A stretch of DNA of 64,000 bases from Maratus speciosus (taxonomy: Eukaryota > Arthropoda > Arachnida > Araneae > Salticidae), in NCBI GenBank assembly GCA_963932465.1, contig OZ010794.1, positions 212,239,748-212,303,747 on the forward strand. Reading direction: 5' to 3'. Within the stretch, counting starts at the first letter, position 1. Every line of letters begins with the position of its first letter. Made by a program: the position numbers and the translations under genes. Positions 36,145 through 45,977 of the stretch are shown here, piece after piece. The notes beneath the pieces were generated by a model. That model made no database searches and was not told where the DNA came from. It saw only the letters and a list, made by a program, of their open reading frames with translations.

Positions 36145-36499
36145 TAGCTGTTGTTTAAAGTTAAAAAATGCTATAAAAAGTGATAGAAAATCTTTATTAA
36201 GATTGACGATCGTTTCGTTGCACAAACGGCAACATTTTCAAAATTATTCAACGATAGAAAATATTTTCACATAATTTAAAAACAATAAACATAGTAAACA
36301 ATGTCACGCGACATGATGCATAATGAAAAAGATTGTAAACATAAAATTAATTTAAAAGATTAGATTAGCTATTGGTGAGCGTGGATTAATTTTCAAAACA
36401 ATAACATGGTAAACAATGTCACGAGACAACATGCACAATGAAAAGCATTGCAAAATATAAAATAAAAATAAAATTATCTTGGCTATTTATGAGCGTGGA

Positions 36500-36712
36500 T
36501 TAATTTCTACTATTGTTACTAAAATTACATAGCATCTCTTTCCAAATTTTAGGTAATTCTATGGACACTGAATCATTGCAAATATTCTTGTTGCGTAAAA
36601 CTATCTCTATTGATTCTCGGATTATGGATGGTAAATAAAATCTTGATGTATAAATTAACTTGCTATTTTTAAAATCGATCTGTAAAGGTTCTTCGCTGTA
36701 TAATCTGGCCAA
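36500..36712 (-). pseudogene. Penelope-like element, end of GIY-YIG domain (minus copy)
   Basis: 70 codons beginning ARLYSEEPLQIDF. It continues the endonuclease domain of the upstream fragment after a frameshift. In the third frame the sequence just before it reads IKEHIADIKYN, which suits the part of GIY-YIG nucleases following the YIG strand. The plus-strand copy at 39743-39955 translates identically, so the frameshift predates the duplication or arose in a shared template. Confidence 0.75.
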
Positions 36713-36744
36713 AGCTGTGGTTCTTCTGTTGTATTTGATGTCTG

Positions 36745-37353
36745 CTATATGTTCTTTGATTCTAGTTTTCTAGTTGTCATACCTATATAAAACTGCTTGG
36801 TTCCATCTTCTTTGGTGAAAGGTATTTCGTATACTCCCGATAACTGGTTTGACTCAATAGGATCTATTTTCTTGCATACTATATTTCTTAATTTCATAGA
36901 AGGTTTTGCGACTAGGGAGATATTGTATTTATTGAGTTTATATGTCAGACGTTCGAAGAAACCAGGAAAATATTGTAAAGTGGATAACATGGAATTTTGT
37001 GGATTGAAATTTCTTTTCTTGATACTCTTTAAGCTCTTAATTAATTTTTCTATGGTACTTTCTTTGTATCCCTTGTTTCTTGCAATATCATATATTTTAT
37101 TTATTTCGTTATTTAACTGCACGGGGGTACAAACTGTGAAAGCTCTATGAACAGAATGTCTAAGTGCAGAAACTTTGTATGAAAAAGGTGCTTGAGCATT
37201 ATGAGGGATAATGGATTGACTGGCTATGGGTTTTCTGTAAACAGTGCGTTCTATTCCTTGGTGCGTCTTGATTAGTAATACATCTAAGTAAGGTAGCGTA
37301 CCATTTTGTTCTATTTCCAATGTAAATTTAATTTTAGAATCAAGGCTATTAAT
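36745..37353 (-). pseudogene. Penelope-like element, RT thumb and GIY-YIG start (minus copy)
   Basis: Follows the reverse transcriptase core in the same frame after an in-frame TAG at 37354-37356. It contains the RT thumb and linker (YLDVLLIKTHQGIERTVYRK) and then the start of a GIY-YIG endonuclease, GVYEIPF with KQFYIGMTTRKL. GIY-YIG at the C terminus distinguishes Penelope-like elements from LTR and LINE retroelements. The domain is cut by a frameshift after RKLESKNI. The equivalent plus-strand copy has a glutamine codon where the stop lies and reads GVYKIPF. Confidence 0.85.
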
Positions 37354-38847
37354 CTAGTTTAAAAAGTTATTGAGCAAGGTATCTGCATGTTGCCAAATGA
37401 TGAAAATATCGTCTACGTATCTGATCCATGTATGGGGAGTATAATCCAATTTGTATATATCTATTTCAAGAGGTCGTAATATGAATTCAGCTAATAATCC
37501 TGATATGGGAGAACCCATTGGAGCTCCGTTATTTTGTTTGTATATTTTATCGTCGAAAGTGAAGTAATTATTATTAACTATGAGATTAAGAGCACTCTTA
37601 AGTGTAGTTTTCATACTTTCATTAATACTCTCCATGTTGTCAATGCAGTTATTTATATTTGTAACGGCTTTTTGGGTATCAATAGATGGGTATAAAGAAA
37701 CTACATTTAGACTGGCTATTAAATAATCCTGAGGTAAATTAATGTGATTCAAATATTGAATGAACTCATACGTTGAATTAATTACATGATCTGAGATGGG
37801 CAAAATATTTTTCAATAAAACTACAAAAGCTTTTTCCATAAAATATGTGGGGCTTGAGCATTTAGTTACTATTGGTCTTATTGGCATATCTATTTTGTGG
37901 TCTTTGAGTCTGCCGACAATTGCTGGGATTACTGCTAACTTATTAATTTTCATTAGAACTTTCATATTATCAGGCCAGCTTCCTTTATTAACCAATTCAT
38001 TAACTTTTTTGTTGATTATGTTAAGTGGGTTCTTCTTGATTACTTGACAATCCATATTGTTAATGCATGGTACCATTTTATTTTTATAGTCATCTGTATT
38101 TAATATGGATAATTTATTAGATTTATCCGTTTGGATTAAAATGACTTCTGGATCAAGTTTTAGCTTTTTCAAAGTATTCAATTCATCTTTCGATATACTT
38201 GTGGGTTTCTTAATTAACTTCTTCAGTTCATGGTACGTAACATTGCGAATTTCTTCTTTATGATCGTTATGAGTCGACAGTACAATATTTTCAATTTCTG
38301 GAATGATAGATTTTAAATTAGGCTTAGTTGGAAAAATGTATTTTGGCCCCCGCTCAAGTACTTTTATTTCATCTTCCGTTAATGGTCTGTTAGATAAACT
38401 CGGAAGTTCCACTGGTTGGCATATACGGTTGACATAGGACTTTTGTGCGTTGCAAAGATTTTCTATCTTGCGAGCTTGTACCCTTTCTTTTAAGCGGATT
38501 TTACCGTATCTATATTTTTCCAGGCTGTTCATGAGAATATCAAATATATATTGTGGAGTAGAGGTTGCAAATTCATAATATAAATCTAAGGTTGTCTGTT
38601 GTAGTTTACTAATGTAGGCATACTTCTTTCTAATACATAATATTAAACATTTACTCTCAAATTGTCTATTAAGATTAGTAAAGTTATAATTAGCAAATTT
38701 ATTTCTGTTCGTCAAAAATGACGGAATTATGTTCCTACTTCGGCATGATTTAAGAAAATCCAAATTCAAAAGTTCACGATCCAGGCGTAGTCTTTCATAT
38801 TTGAAACGCGAAAATATTTTCTTATCAAACACTTCAAACGTATTCAT
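37354..38847 (-). pseudogene. Penelope-like reverse transcriptase (minus copy)
   Basis: 497 codons from an ATG at 38847 to a nonsense codon. An N-terminal region of about 300 residues precedes the palm. RT motifs follow: ASLNVVSLYPSID around residue 381, NNGAPMGSPISGLLAEF, and RYVDDIFIIW with YVDD at residues 477-480 (37408-37419). The first motif normally carries a catalytic aspartate (SLDV); here it is asparagine, so this copy is probably inactive even before the stop. With the downstream fragments the protein would have had about 770 residues, normal for the family. It reverse-transcribes its own RNA in the nucleus. Confidence 0.88.
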
Positions 38848-38926
38848 TCCAGCATCAAAGAAATGTTATAAACACATGTATAATAATCACTTATAAACAG
38901 ATAAAGTTAAAAAACTCCAATGACTC
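38848..38926. other. Shared leader between the two Penelope-like copies
   Basis: A 79-bp junction. Its aaacacatgtataataatca segment recurs inverted at about 40290-40331, at the 3' end of the plus copy. It is likely the 5' untranslated region of the minus copy. The plus copy starts abruptly at cggagctccaatggg (38927). Confidence 0.6.
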
Positions 38927-39710
38927 CGGAGCTCCAATGGGTTCTCCTATATCAGGATTATTAGCTGAATTCATATTACGACCTCTTGAAATAGATATAT
39001 ACAAATTGGATTATACTCCCCATACATGGATCAGATACGTAGACGATATTTTCATCATTTGGCAACATGCAGATACCTTGCTCAATAACTTTTTAAACCA
39101 GATTAATAGCCTTGATTCTAAAATTAAATTTACATTGGAAATAGAACAAAATGGTACGCTACCTTACTTAGATGTATTACTAATCAAGACGCACCAAGGA
39201 ATAGAACGCACTGTTTACAGAAAACCCATAGCCAGTCAATCCATTATCCCTCATAATGCTCAAGCACCTTTTTCATACAAAGTTTCTGCACTTAGACATT
39301 CTGTTCATAGAGCTTTCACAGTTTGTACCCCCGTGCAGTTAAATAACGAAATAAATAAAATATATGATATTGCAAGAAACAAGGGATACAAAGAAAGTAC
39401 CATAGAAAAATTAATTAAGAGCTTAAAGAGTATCAAGAAAAGAAATTTCAATCCACAAAATTCCATGTTATCCACTTTACAATATTTTCCTGGTTTCTTC
39501 GAACGTCTGACATATAAACTCAATAAGTACAATATCTCCCTAGTCGCAAAACCTTCTATGAAATTAAGAAATATAGTATGCAAGAAAATAGATCCTATTG
39601 AGTCAAACCAGTTATCGGGAGTATACAAAATACCTTTCACCAAAGAAGATGGAACCAAGCAGTTTTATATAGGTATGACAACTAGAAAACTAGAATCAAA
39701 GAACATATAG
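38927..39710 (+). pseudogene. 5'-truncated Penelope-like RT plus GIY-YIG start (plus copy)
   Basis: Begins inside the RT at MGSPISGLLAEF, so the N terminus and first RT motifs are missing. It keeps YVDD, runs through the thumb without the nonsense codon of the minus copy, and enters the GIY-YIG domain (GVYKIPF, KQFYIGM). It ends at the same frameshift after RKLESKNI. Typical of 5' truncation during target-primed reverse transcription. Confidence 0.85.
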
Positions 39711-39742
39711 CAGACATCAAATACAACAGAAGAACCACAGCT

Positions 39743-39955
39743 TTGGCCAGATTATACAGCGAAGAACCTTTACAGATCGATTTTAAAAATAGCAAGTTAA
39801 TTTATACATCAAGATTTTATTTACCATCCATAATCCGAGAATCAATAGAGATAGTTTTACGCAACAAGAATATTTGCAATGATTCAGTGTCCATAGAATT
39901 ACCTAAAATTTGGAAAGAGATGCTATGTAATTTTAGTAACAATAGTAGAAATTAA
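39743..39955 (+). pseudogene. Penelope-like element, end of GIY-YIG domain (plus copy)
   Basis: 70 codons from ARLYSEE to SNNSRN and a stop, identical in translation to 36500-36712. The 3' untranslated region (39956-40290) is an inverted copy of 36158-36499, with a cgaaacgatcgtcaatctta phrase in both. Confidence 0.75.
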
Positions 39956-40344
39956 TCCACGCTCGTAAATAGCCAAGATAATTTTATTTTTATTTTATAT
40001 TTTGCAATGCTTTTCATTGTGCATGTTGTCTCGATACATTGTTTACCATGTTATTGTTTTGAAAATTAATCCACGCTCACCAATAGCTAATCTAATCTTT
40101 TAAATTAATTTTATGTTTACAATCTTTTTCATTATGCATCATGTCGCGTGACATTGTTTACTATGTTTATTGTTTTTAAATTATGTGAAAATATTTTCTA
40201 TCGTTGAATGATTTTGAAAATGTTGCCGTTTGTGCAACGAAACGATCGTCAATCTTAATAAAGATTTTCTATAACTTTTTATAGCATTTTTTAACTTTAT
40301 CTCTTTATAAGTGATTATTATACATGTGTTTATAGCTGCTGTTT

Positions 40345-41115
40345 TTTGTTTGTTAAGTTTAACACGCCATTGAGCACACCAGCTAAGGAATTCATCAATG
40401 TGCTTTTGCAAAATTTTGTATAAAGTGAAAGGAGAGTGTGCAGAGGCGTACATTGCCGTGTCGTCCGCGTACAGGGCAAGATAAATCCTCAGTGTTCTAG
40501 GGATGACATTAAAAAATAGATTAAAGAATGTAGGGCCAAAGGCAGAGCCTTGAAGTATACTACCAAGAATATGGTAGAGTGTGGATAACAGTTGATTAAT
40601 GCGGGCACAATAAGTGCGATCGCTACGGTATGAATGTATTAAATGTATTAGTCTACTATTAATACCAAACTTAAGTAATTTGTAAATAAGGTCCTCATGC
40701 CAGATCCTATTAAAAGCCTTAGCGACATCAAGAAAAACAGCAGCAAAAGAGGTTTTCGTGTTGGGGTTTTCACTGAGGAGGAGTTGATGTAGTGTAGAAT
40801 TTATAGCTCTGAAGCCAAATTGCTCAGGTATAAGAATATTTTGTTCGTCTGACATGTCGTGGAGCAAGAGACTAACGACGCGCTCAAAAACTTTGCTAAT
40901 AGATGGTTAAAGTGAAATGGGCGAAAGTTAGTTTGATCTTGAAGATTTTCATTGAGGTTTAAGAATTGTTGAGATAATAGAGGTTTTCCAGGGTTTAAGA
41001 AAGTAGTAAAATTTAAGTACAGCGTTGGTTAGCTTTGTAAGGTAAATAATATAATTACAAATAAGGTTTTTAAGTGCGAAATTAGTAATGTTGTCGTACC
41101 AAGGGGCTTTCCTGT
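40345..41115 (-). pseudogene. Jockey-type LINE reverse transcriptase, N-terminal and palm part
   Basis: Read on the minus strand from about 41115: NRKAPWYDNITNFALKNL, then FLKPW, an NFRPISL block, then from 40867 a long frame with EQFGFRAINST, FLDVAKAFNRIWHEDLIYKL, QGSAFGPTFFNLF, LALYADDTAMY and FLSWCAQWRVKLNKQKT. Order and spacing fit Jockey-clade LINE reverse transcriptases; ADD is the catalytic pair. There are at least two frame changes and a stop before 40867. The frame ends where the Penelope-like pair has inserted; the C-terminal part resumes at 36144. The apparent end of the frame at 40181-40344 is Penelope sequence. Confidence 0.85.
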
Positions 41116-41125
41116 TTTAAGGTTT

Positions 41126-41327
41126 TTAACACGCTGAGTGCCGCGTCAGTCACTGGTGGCTGACACTAAACTTTCCGTTTATGCAGCGTAGTCACCGGTG
41201 ACTGACAGTATAAAATACGATATAAAATTTAAAAAGTTACATTCTAAATAAATTTCAAGAAATTTCAGGGTTGTATCATGAATGTACTAAATAGTTCTTA
41301 CCAAAAAAATTTAATGGGTTTTATTAA
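41126..41327 (+). mobile_element. Probable TTAA MITE with two palindromes
   Basis: Starts ttaacacgctgagtgccgcg. Carries gtcagtcactggtggctgac (about 41145-41164) and the perfect gtcaccggtgac (41191-41202), each in a gc(c/a)gcgt...gactgacagt-like context, so the palindromic block itself is duplicated. The right end is unclear; TTAA occurs at about 41310 and at 41324, where the next element starts. Confidence 0.5.
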
Positions 41328-41562
41328 CCCTTTAGTGCGCAGCTTTGCATATATGCAACCAACAGTGTTTTGAATTTAACAGATTTCTTTTATTCTTATA
41401 TACCTAATTCACACCAGAAAATTAAAATAGCGTTATTTTGTTTGAATAATAACAGACATTCCGTATTGAAATAAAGCGAAGTTAACCATTAAAACTTACT
41501 GGTGTAGAGTCAGATTCTCTGAACTACGTAATTTCTAGAAAGTATTCTATCGTGGGAATTAA
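41324..41562 (+). mobile_element. TTAA-flanked MITE, family 5
   Basis: 239 bp from ttaaccctttagtgcgcagc to gggaattaa. A perfect 14-bp palindrome, ttgcatatatgcaa (41345-41358), lies near the left end. Contains tcacaccagaaaatta and aaacttactggtgtagag. It shares its right TTAA with the next element. Confidence 0.65.
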
Positions 41563-41785
41563 CCCCTTAACAGTGACATTTGTTTTCTTACAAAAAAATT
41601 AAAAATGGGGCTGGACACCACTTTTTCCATACTAAAATATTTACCTTACTTGATCGAAAAATATCTGATAATCAATAAAGGTAAATTTACAGTTACAAAT
41701 TAGTGGTATCAAAATGCTTTTATTAACGAAGCAAATAAAGTGTTCTTCCCCGAATTCAGTTCGGGCCACACTGTTAAGGGGTTAA
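41559..41785 (-). mobile_element. TTAA-flanked MITE, family 6
   Basis: 227 bp with 17-bp perfect terminal repeats ttaaccccttaacagtg and cactgttaaggggttaa. Palindrome cccgaattcagttcggg (41749-41765) near the right end. Contains gacaccactttttcc, aatcaataaaggtaaattt and aattagtggtat. Confidence 0.85.
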
Positions 41786-43026
41786 AGAGTTAAAGGTTGA
41801 CTTTTATAAAATAAATAATTATATAAAATAAGGTATTTGGACACATATTTATTAAAATATTTTCTAATTTGCTCTATTTTAGCGTAAAAAGCCACACGAC
41901 AGTAGTTTTTACTTGTATTGCAGATGTGCAATATAAGAAAAAGATTGACGCATTATATGAAATAAATATGTGTGATTTTTTTCATTACTTTTCCTGCGTA
42001 ATAAACCTTTCATAGAATCTGATGAACAGAATATCCCGAAACGATTGTGTTAGAAACGAAAAATATTGTCCTACAGAGAAAATAATTCTTTATAAATCAA
42101 GTTTTAATTAATTGAATGAAAAATAAAAACACATGTCTCTTATAAGTCTCTTCAAAAATCGCGTCAGCAAGTTTCATATTTTTTCTATTAAAAATGAATC
42201 TGGAACTATACCAGAAAATTTCGAGTTGTTGAGCACGGAAAAGTATTTTTTTTTAATATCGCCTTAAAATGATTCTGATAAAACCAGCTCTTATATAAAA
42301 ATGAAATAAAAACTCGTCAGAAGCGACCAGATAAAATTGTTAAAGTGGGTTTATCTCTAATTGTGATTTAGTTTTTGTTGGTGAAATTAATATACTTAAC
42401 TTCGAAATCTACCTGCGCCTGTGGCCCGGTTCGGCAGTGATTTTTTAGAACACAGAGAGAGAATGACATTTATGCTTATTGGTGTTCCATGCATTCCCAA
42501 AGACTGTCAGTGGTGAGGCATCCGCCTTCCGATACCTCTGATTTGGCGGAAGCTCTTGCACCTCCAATACAGATTATTTACATCCTCAGTTGTATAGAAC
42601 TTTAATGCATTATTCATCATCTTTCTAAAATTATAAACATATACAACACACATGCTTCTTAATAATTTGTACAAAATGTTATTATTTTATCTATATTTAC
42701 TGTGGAGGTATGTGTTATTAAAAGCTGATTTTTCGTCAGTCGTAAGGATGATGTAACAGAAATAGCAAAGGACAAATTCGCTTCAGCATAAGGAGATGGA
42801 AAAAGGGGAGGAAGGATAAAATCGTGGAGAAGATCGCGTATATCAGGCACCTCCACAGCTATGTAGGTATGGGAAATTTTTATTTGGGCATTGTTCAGTA
42901 CATTTTTTGAAGTAATAATTTAACTTTTTTAATAAAGAAAGAATTTTTTTATAATTCGCTCTTCTTCATTCGAAATAACTACTATGTCGGCAGGCGTGGC
43001 GTATTTATCTGCACAAGAGTGTGGTT
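41786..43026. other. AT-rich non-coding DNA, no gene seen
   Basis: The 65-codon minus-strand frame (42659-42856) shows no domain. No RNA gene or paired termini found. Confidence 0.5.
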
Positions 43027-43243
43027 TTAACCGCTTAATTCTCCCTCCCATGATATTCATGGGCTGCACCTTTTACTCAGATTGTTTGATTCCCCCCAGT
43101 TTTATAAAACAATGTAATTGCCTGTGTTATAGTATCATTTTACCAGTCATTCAATAAGGTGAATATTTATTTTTCAAAAAAGTGGTGCCAATGAGCAATT
43201 TAAATTTTTAAACCGTAATTTAATGCGACCGTTAAGAGGTTAA
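43027..43243 (+). mobile_element. TTAA-flanked MITE, family 1 (copy 3)
   Basis: 217 bp, exactly the length of 12364-12580 and alignable along it without gaps. The palindrome is cccatgatattcatggg (43047-43063): relative to copy 1 two stem base pairs differ, both with compensating changes on the other side. Termini ttaaccgcttaa and ttaagaggttaa are slightly decayed. Confidence 0.8.
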
Positions 43244-43720
43244 AGTTCATTGCTGCATATAAAATACGTATCATACAGGTTTATACTGTGGTGTAGTCGT
43301 AAACAAAGCCTAAAGATACACGTTATAGGAATAGGGTTCATGCTAGAGAGTATACGGTACAGTTTTATTTTAGAAATAGACGGGGTTGATTAAAACATTT
43401 TTTTAAGCTTCAAGCGCGTACATCACAGCTGTTAACTCTTTTCATTTTTTATCATTACAATTTAATAGTAAATATTCACTTATTTTATTACCGAAATCTT
43501 GGATGAACCAAGGCACAATTTCCTATTAAATTTTAGAGGTAAAAGTTAGGAGCTTTGCGTATTTCTTCTTTAGTTATTAGTTATTACACTTGTTTTATGG
43601 TAAAAATGACTGTTCGAGTTTCAAACTATGGTGATCTTTTTTTTGGCGCTTTCAGGTGTGTACAATTCTAACTCAATTTTCCCCATATTAAGTCTCAGTA
43701 AAGTACTGCAAACTCCTCCA
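43244..43720. other. AT-rich non-coding DNA, no gene seen
   Basis: No supported feature. Confidence 0.5.
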
Positions 43721-43929
43721 TTAACACTAGAATGTCCGGAAATTTTACTCAAGTTTCATAAAAAATATTTGACACCAAAATTTTTATGTAAAATTATTTG
43801 ACGGATTTATTTAACGTAAATCAGCGGAGTTTAAATTTAACCTATTTTATGAAAGAATTTCTGGTTCCAGTTGACATTTAATCATGTGGCTGGAGTCGGA
43901 TCGATTACTTCCTGGTGTTCTAGTGTGAA
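43721..43929 (-). mobile_element. Probable TTAA-type MITE, 'aacactagaa' ends
   Basis: 209 bp. Left ttaacactagaatgtccgg; right ggtgttctagtgtgaa, where the expected TTAA is TGAA. Inside: gacaccaaaatttttatg, gatttatttaacg and gaatttctggttcc. A short imperfect stem (agtcggatcgatt) lies near the right end. Confidence 0.55.
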
Positions 43930-45383
43930 TCGCACGCGCCTTTCTGTTCTAAAGAAAAAACATAAGTCAAACATTTCTAATATGAAATACTGGTGTCACA
44001 CTCATTGGTATACATTCACCTTGGCCTTTCAAAAATCTGTATTTGTCTAATATACTCTTTTAACCATTTTAAGGGCCAACCATTTTACATTAGTAATAAA
44101 CCTTTTTGTGTTAACTCTACCTCTTGTAAATATTTCATCGGAAAAATCTATTTATTTTTACTGCTTCTAAAATTTCAATTTTTTTAAGAATAGAAAATTA
44201 TATAAGGGAAGACGCTTTAAATATTATGGTATGTGATTTATTAATTTCCGCCATCTCCTTCTCGAATTTTGATGTCACATTTTTCGGATGTATCATGTAA
44301 TATAATAAATCTCTCCTCTCCATTTGCAATCCCCACAATGTCCGCAGACGACAATAACTTTTCTCGATTACAATGATGGATTACATTAAAAATGTGCTAT
44401 GCCATCTGTGTTTTATTGTTACAGAATTTTATATATTACCGCCTGCTTCTACTGCGTTAAAAATAGCTATGAAGTACTTATTTTTTCAAAATTTTTAAAT
44501 TTCCTTTTCTGCTAAAAATTGTTATATAAATGGTGGACATGTTAAAATGCACATGTTAAAATAACTATACTTTCTTCACGCAGGTGTTTGTTAAGGAAGC
44601 TTATTTTAAATGTCTATATTTAAAAACTTTATTTTTCCGTTTTACTTTTACGATTAATTACGATCTTCCGATTTCGAATTTGCAAGAATAATTAATTAAT
44701 TTATGAAAAAAAGTTTTGAAATTTGCAACTTATTAAAACAAAATTAAAATTAATTTCACATATGTAAAGTGATTCAAAAGTTAAAAGTGACAATCAGTTT
44801 TTAGTGATCATAATCATGATCATGAATGGATTATACAAAATGATCGAAAAATGACAGAAATTGATTAAACAATAAAGTGAAAACATAAAAAAGTTCTTTC
44901 ATAACTTATTTTGGGGACTGAATAAGATCTCCTTATACAAAGAAATTCAAGAAAAGTTTTGGAAGAAGGAGATAAGTGAGTACTATAATATAAGACATAT
45001 TTTATCCAGAGACCGTAGCCTCATTTGTTCGTATCTTTAAACAGGTACGACTTTTTGGCACCAGTATCACTGAAAAAAATATTAATTTCAGATACCCGTG
45101 ATTTAGTTAAGGCGAAGATTATAATACATAAATACTGGAGACAAAAGGTCAAAGCATTCGGGCATCATTAATGTCATGATCGGACTTTAAATTTTCTGTA
45201 ACAAGGGGAAAAATAATGCAGATTAGACGCAGAACTTTTAGGTGTATTAGACATAATGAAATTTAATTTATTGATCTTTAAACGACTCATTTTTTATTAC
45301 AGTTCTATAGATAATACAGCTGCTCATAAGCCACAGTGTGAAATATGGGATGACAAACATGTATAAAGTTATAATAAAATACT
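43930..45383. other. AT-rich non-coding DNA, no gene seen
   Basis: Around 45045-45150, ggcaccagtatcac, gatttagttaaggcgaagat and aaatactggagac follow the MITE inner plan with weakly matching outer arms, so a decayed element is possible. Nothing else supported. Confidence 0.4.
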
Positions 45384-45851
45384 CATACTACAATATTTAT
45401 TAAAACACACATCCACACATAAATAACGCCTGCATTGAACAGTTAAAGGTATATATAAATATTATACAGACATACAAACAATAAATACAATAAACCCAAC
45501 TGGAGTGAAAAATTAGCCAGAGGCAGGAATCGAACCCGGGACCACACTACACAAGACTGCTGCTCTAACCACTGAGCTACTCCGGCCGATGCCTGAGTCT
45601 GCAATTTCTCACTAATAAACCACGTTGGAGAAGTCACCAGCCGTCTATACGACAGCCTTGGATGACCGGACAACGATGAATAGATTTTACTATTACATCG
45701 ATCTACGATAATTATAATAAAACACTCATACTACAATATATATTAAAACACACGTACACACATAAATAACGCCTGCATTGAACAGTTAAAGGTATATATA
45801 AATATTATACAGACATACAAACAATAAATACAATAAACCCAACTGGAGTGA
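45384..45851. repeat. Direct repeat flanking the tRNA-Thr units
   Basis: The segment from about 45384 to 45507 (ataataaaatactcatacta ... cccaactggagtga) recurs at about 45714 to 45852 with few differences, including cctgcattgaacagttaaagg. It ends at the same cactcca boundary that borders the tRNA blocks, so a local duplication of about 330 bp took place. Confidence 0.85.
45515..45586 (-). tRNA. tRNA-Thr (UGU)-like gene or pseudogene
   Basis: 72 nt that fold as a cloverleaf on the minus strand: acceptor gccggag with ctctggc, D arm gctc/gagc, a T arm with ggttcgattcc, anticodon loop cttgtgt with anticodon TGT (threonine, ACA). One anticodon-stem pair is a G-G mismatch and another is G-U, so it may be non-functional. 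A T5 run (45512-45508 on the minus strand) lies three nucleotides downstream, as for a Pol III terminator. The frame drawn across it at 45443-45673 is not a protein gene. Confidence 0.7.
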
Positions 45852-45898
45852 CTTCCCCAACATGGTTTATTAGTGAGAAATTGCAGACTCAGGCATCG

Positions 45899-45970
45899 GC
45901 CGGAGTAGCTCAGTGGTTAGAGCAGCAGTCTTGTATACTGTGGTCCCGGGTTCGATTCCTGGCTCTGGCT
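45899..45970 (+). tRNA. tRNA-Thr (UGU) gene
   Basis: 72 nt with all four stems paired: acceptor GCCGGAG/CTCTGGC (one G-U), D stem GCTC/GAGC, anticodon stem GCAGT/ACTGT (one G-U), T stem CCGGG/CCTGG (one G-U). The loop CTTGTAT gives anticodon TGT, which reads ACA threonine codons. A box (tagctcagtgg) and B box (ggttcgattcc) are intact. A T5 run follows at 45973-45977. It resembles the minus-strand unit and shares its 5' flank, so it belongs to a repeated tRNA unit. The frame at 45848-46042 across it is not a protein gene. Confidence 0.82.
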
Positions 45971-45972
45971 AA

Positions 45973-45977
45973 TTTTT
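45973..45977 (+). terminator. Pol III terminator-like T5 run
   Basis: TTTTT starting two bases after the tRNA discriminator. It also forms the edge of the right inverted repeat. Confidence 0.6.

Larger units (their letters stand above)
36145..40344. mobile_element. Penelope-like element pair inserted in a LINE
   Basis: A near-full-length copy on the minus strand (38847 to about 36158) faces a 5'-truncated plus-strand copy (38927 to 40331), starts towards each other. The arms are almost identical inverted repeats. The insertion is bounded by atagctgttgttt (36145-36157) and atagctgctgttt (40332-40344), a 13-bp duplication with one mismatch. The plus copy's 3' end runs into a segment (aactttatctctttataagtg) that matches the leader of the minus copy. 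This is the kind of UTR junction (pseudo-LTR) known from Penelope-like elements. Confidence 0.88.

Noticed and set aside
36797..39658. 117-codon frames opposite the Penelope-like ORFs, and 37796-38047
   Set aside because: Antisense shadows of the RT/GIY-YIG coding strand.
45515..45970. Calling the tRNA-Thr units ordinary SINEs
   Set aside because: The plus-strand tRNA is fully paired with a terminator two bases downstream, there is no A-rich tail, and the flanks are inverted repeats; a SINE origin is not excluded for the minus-strand unit.
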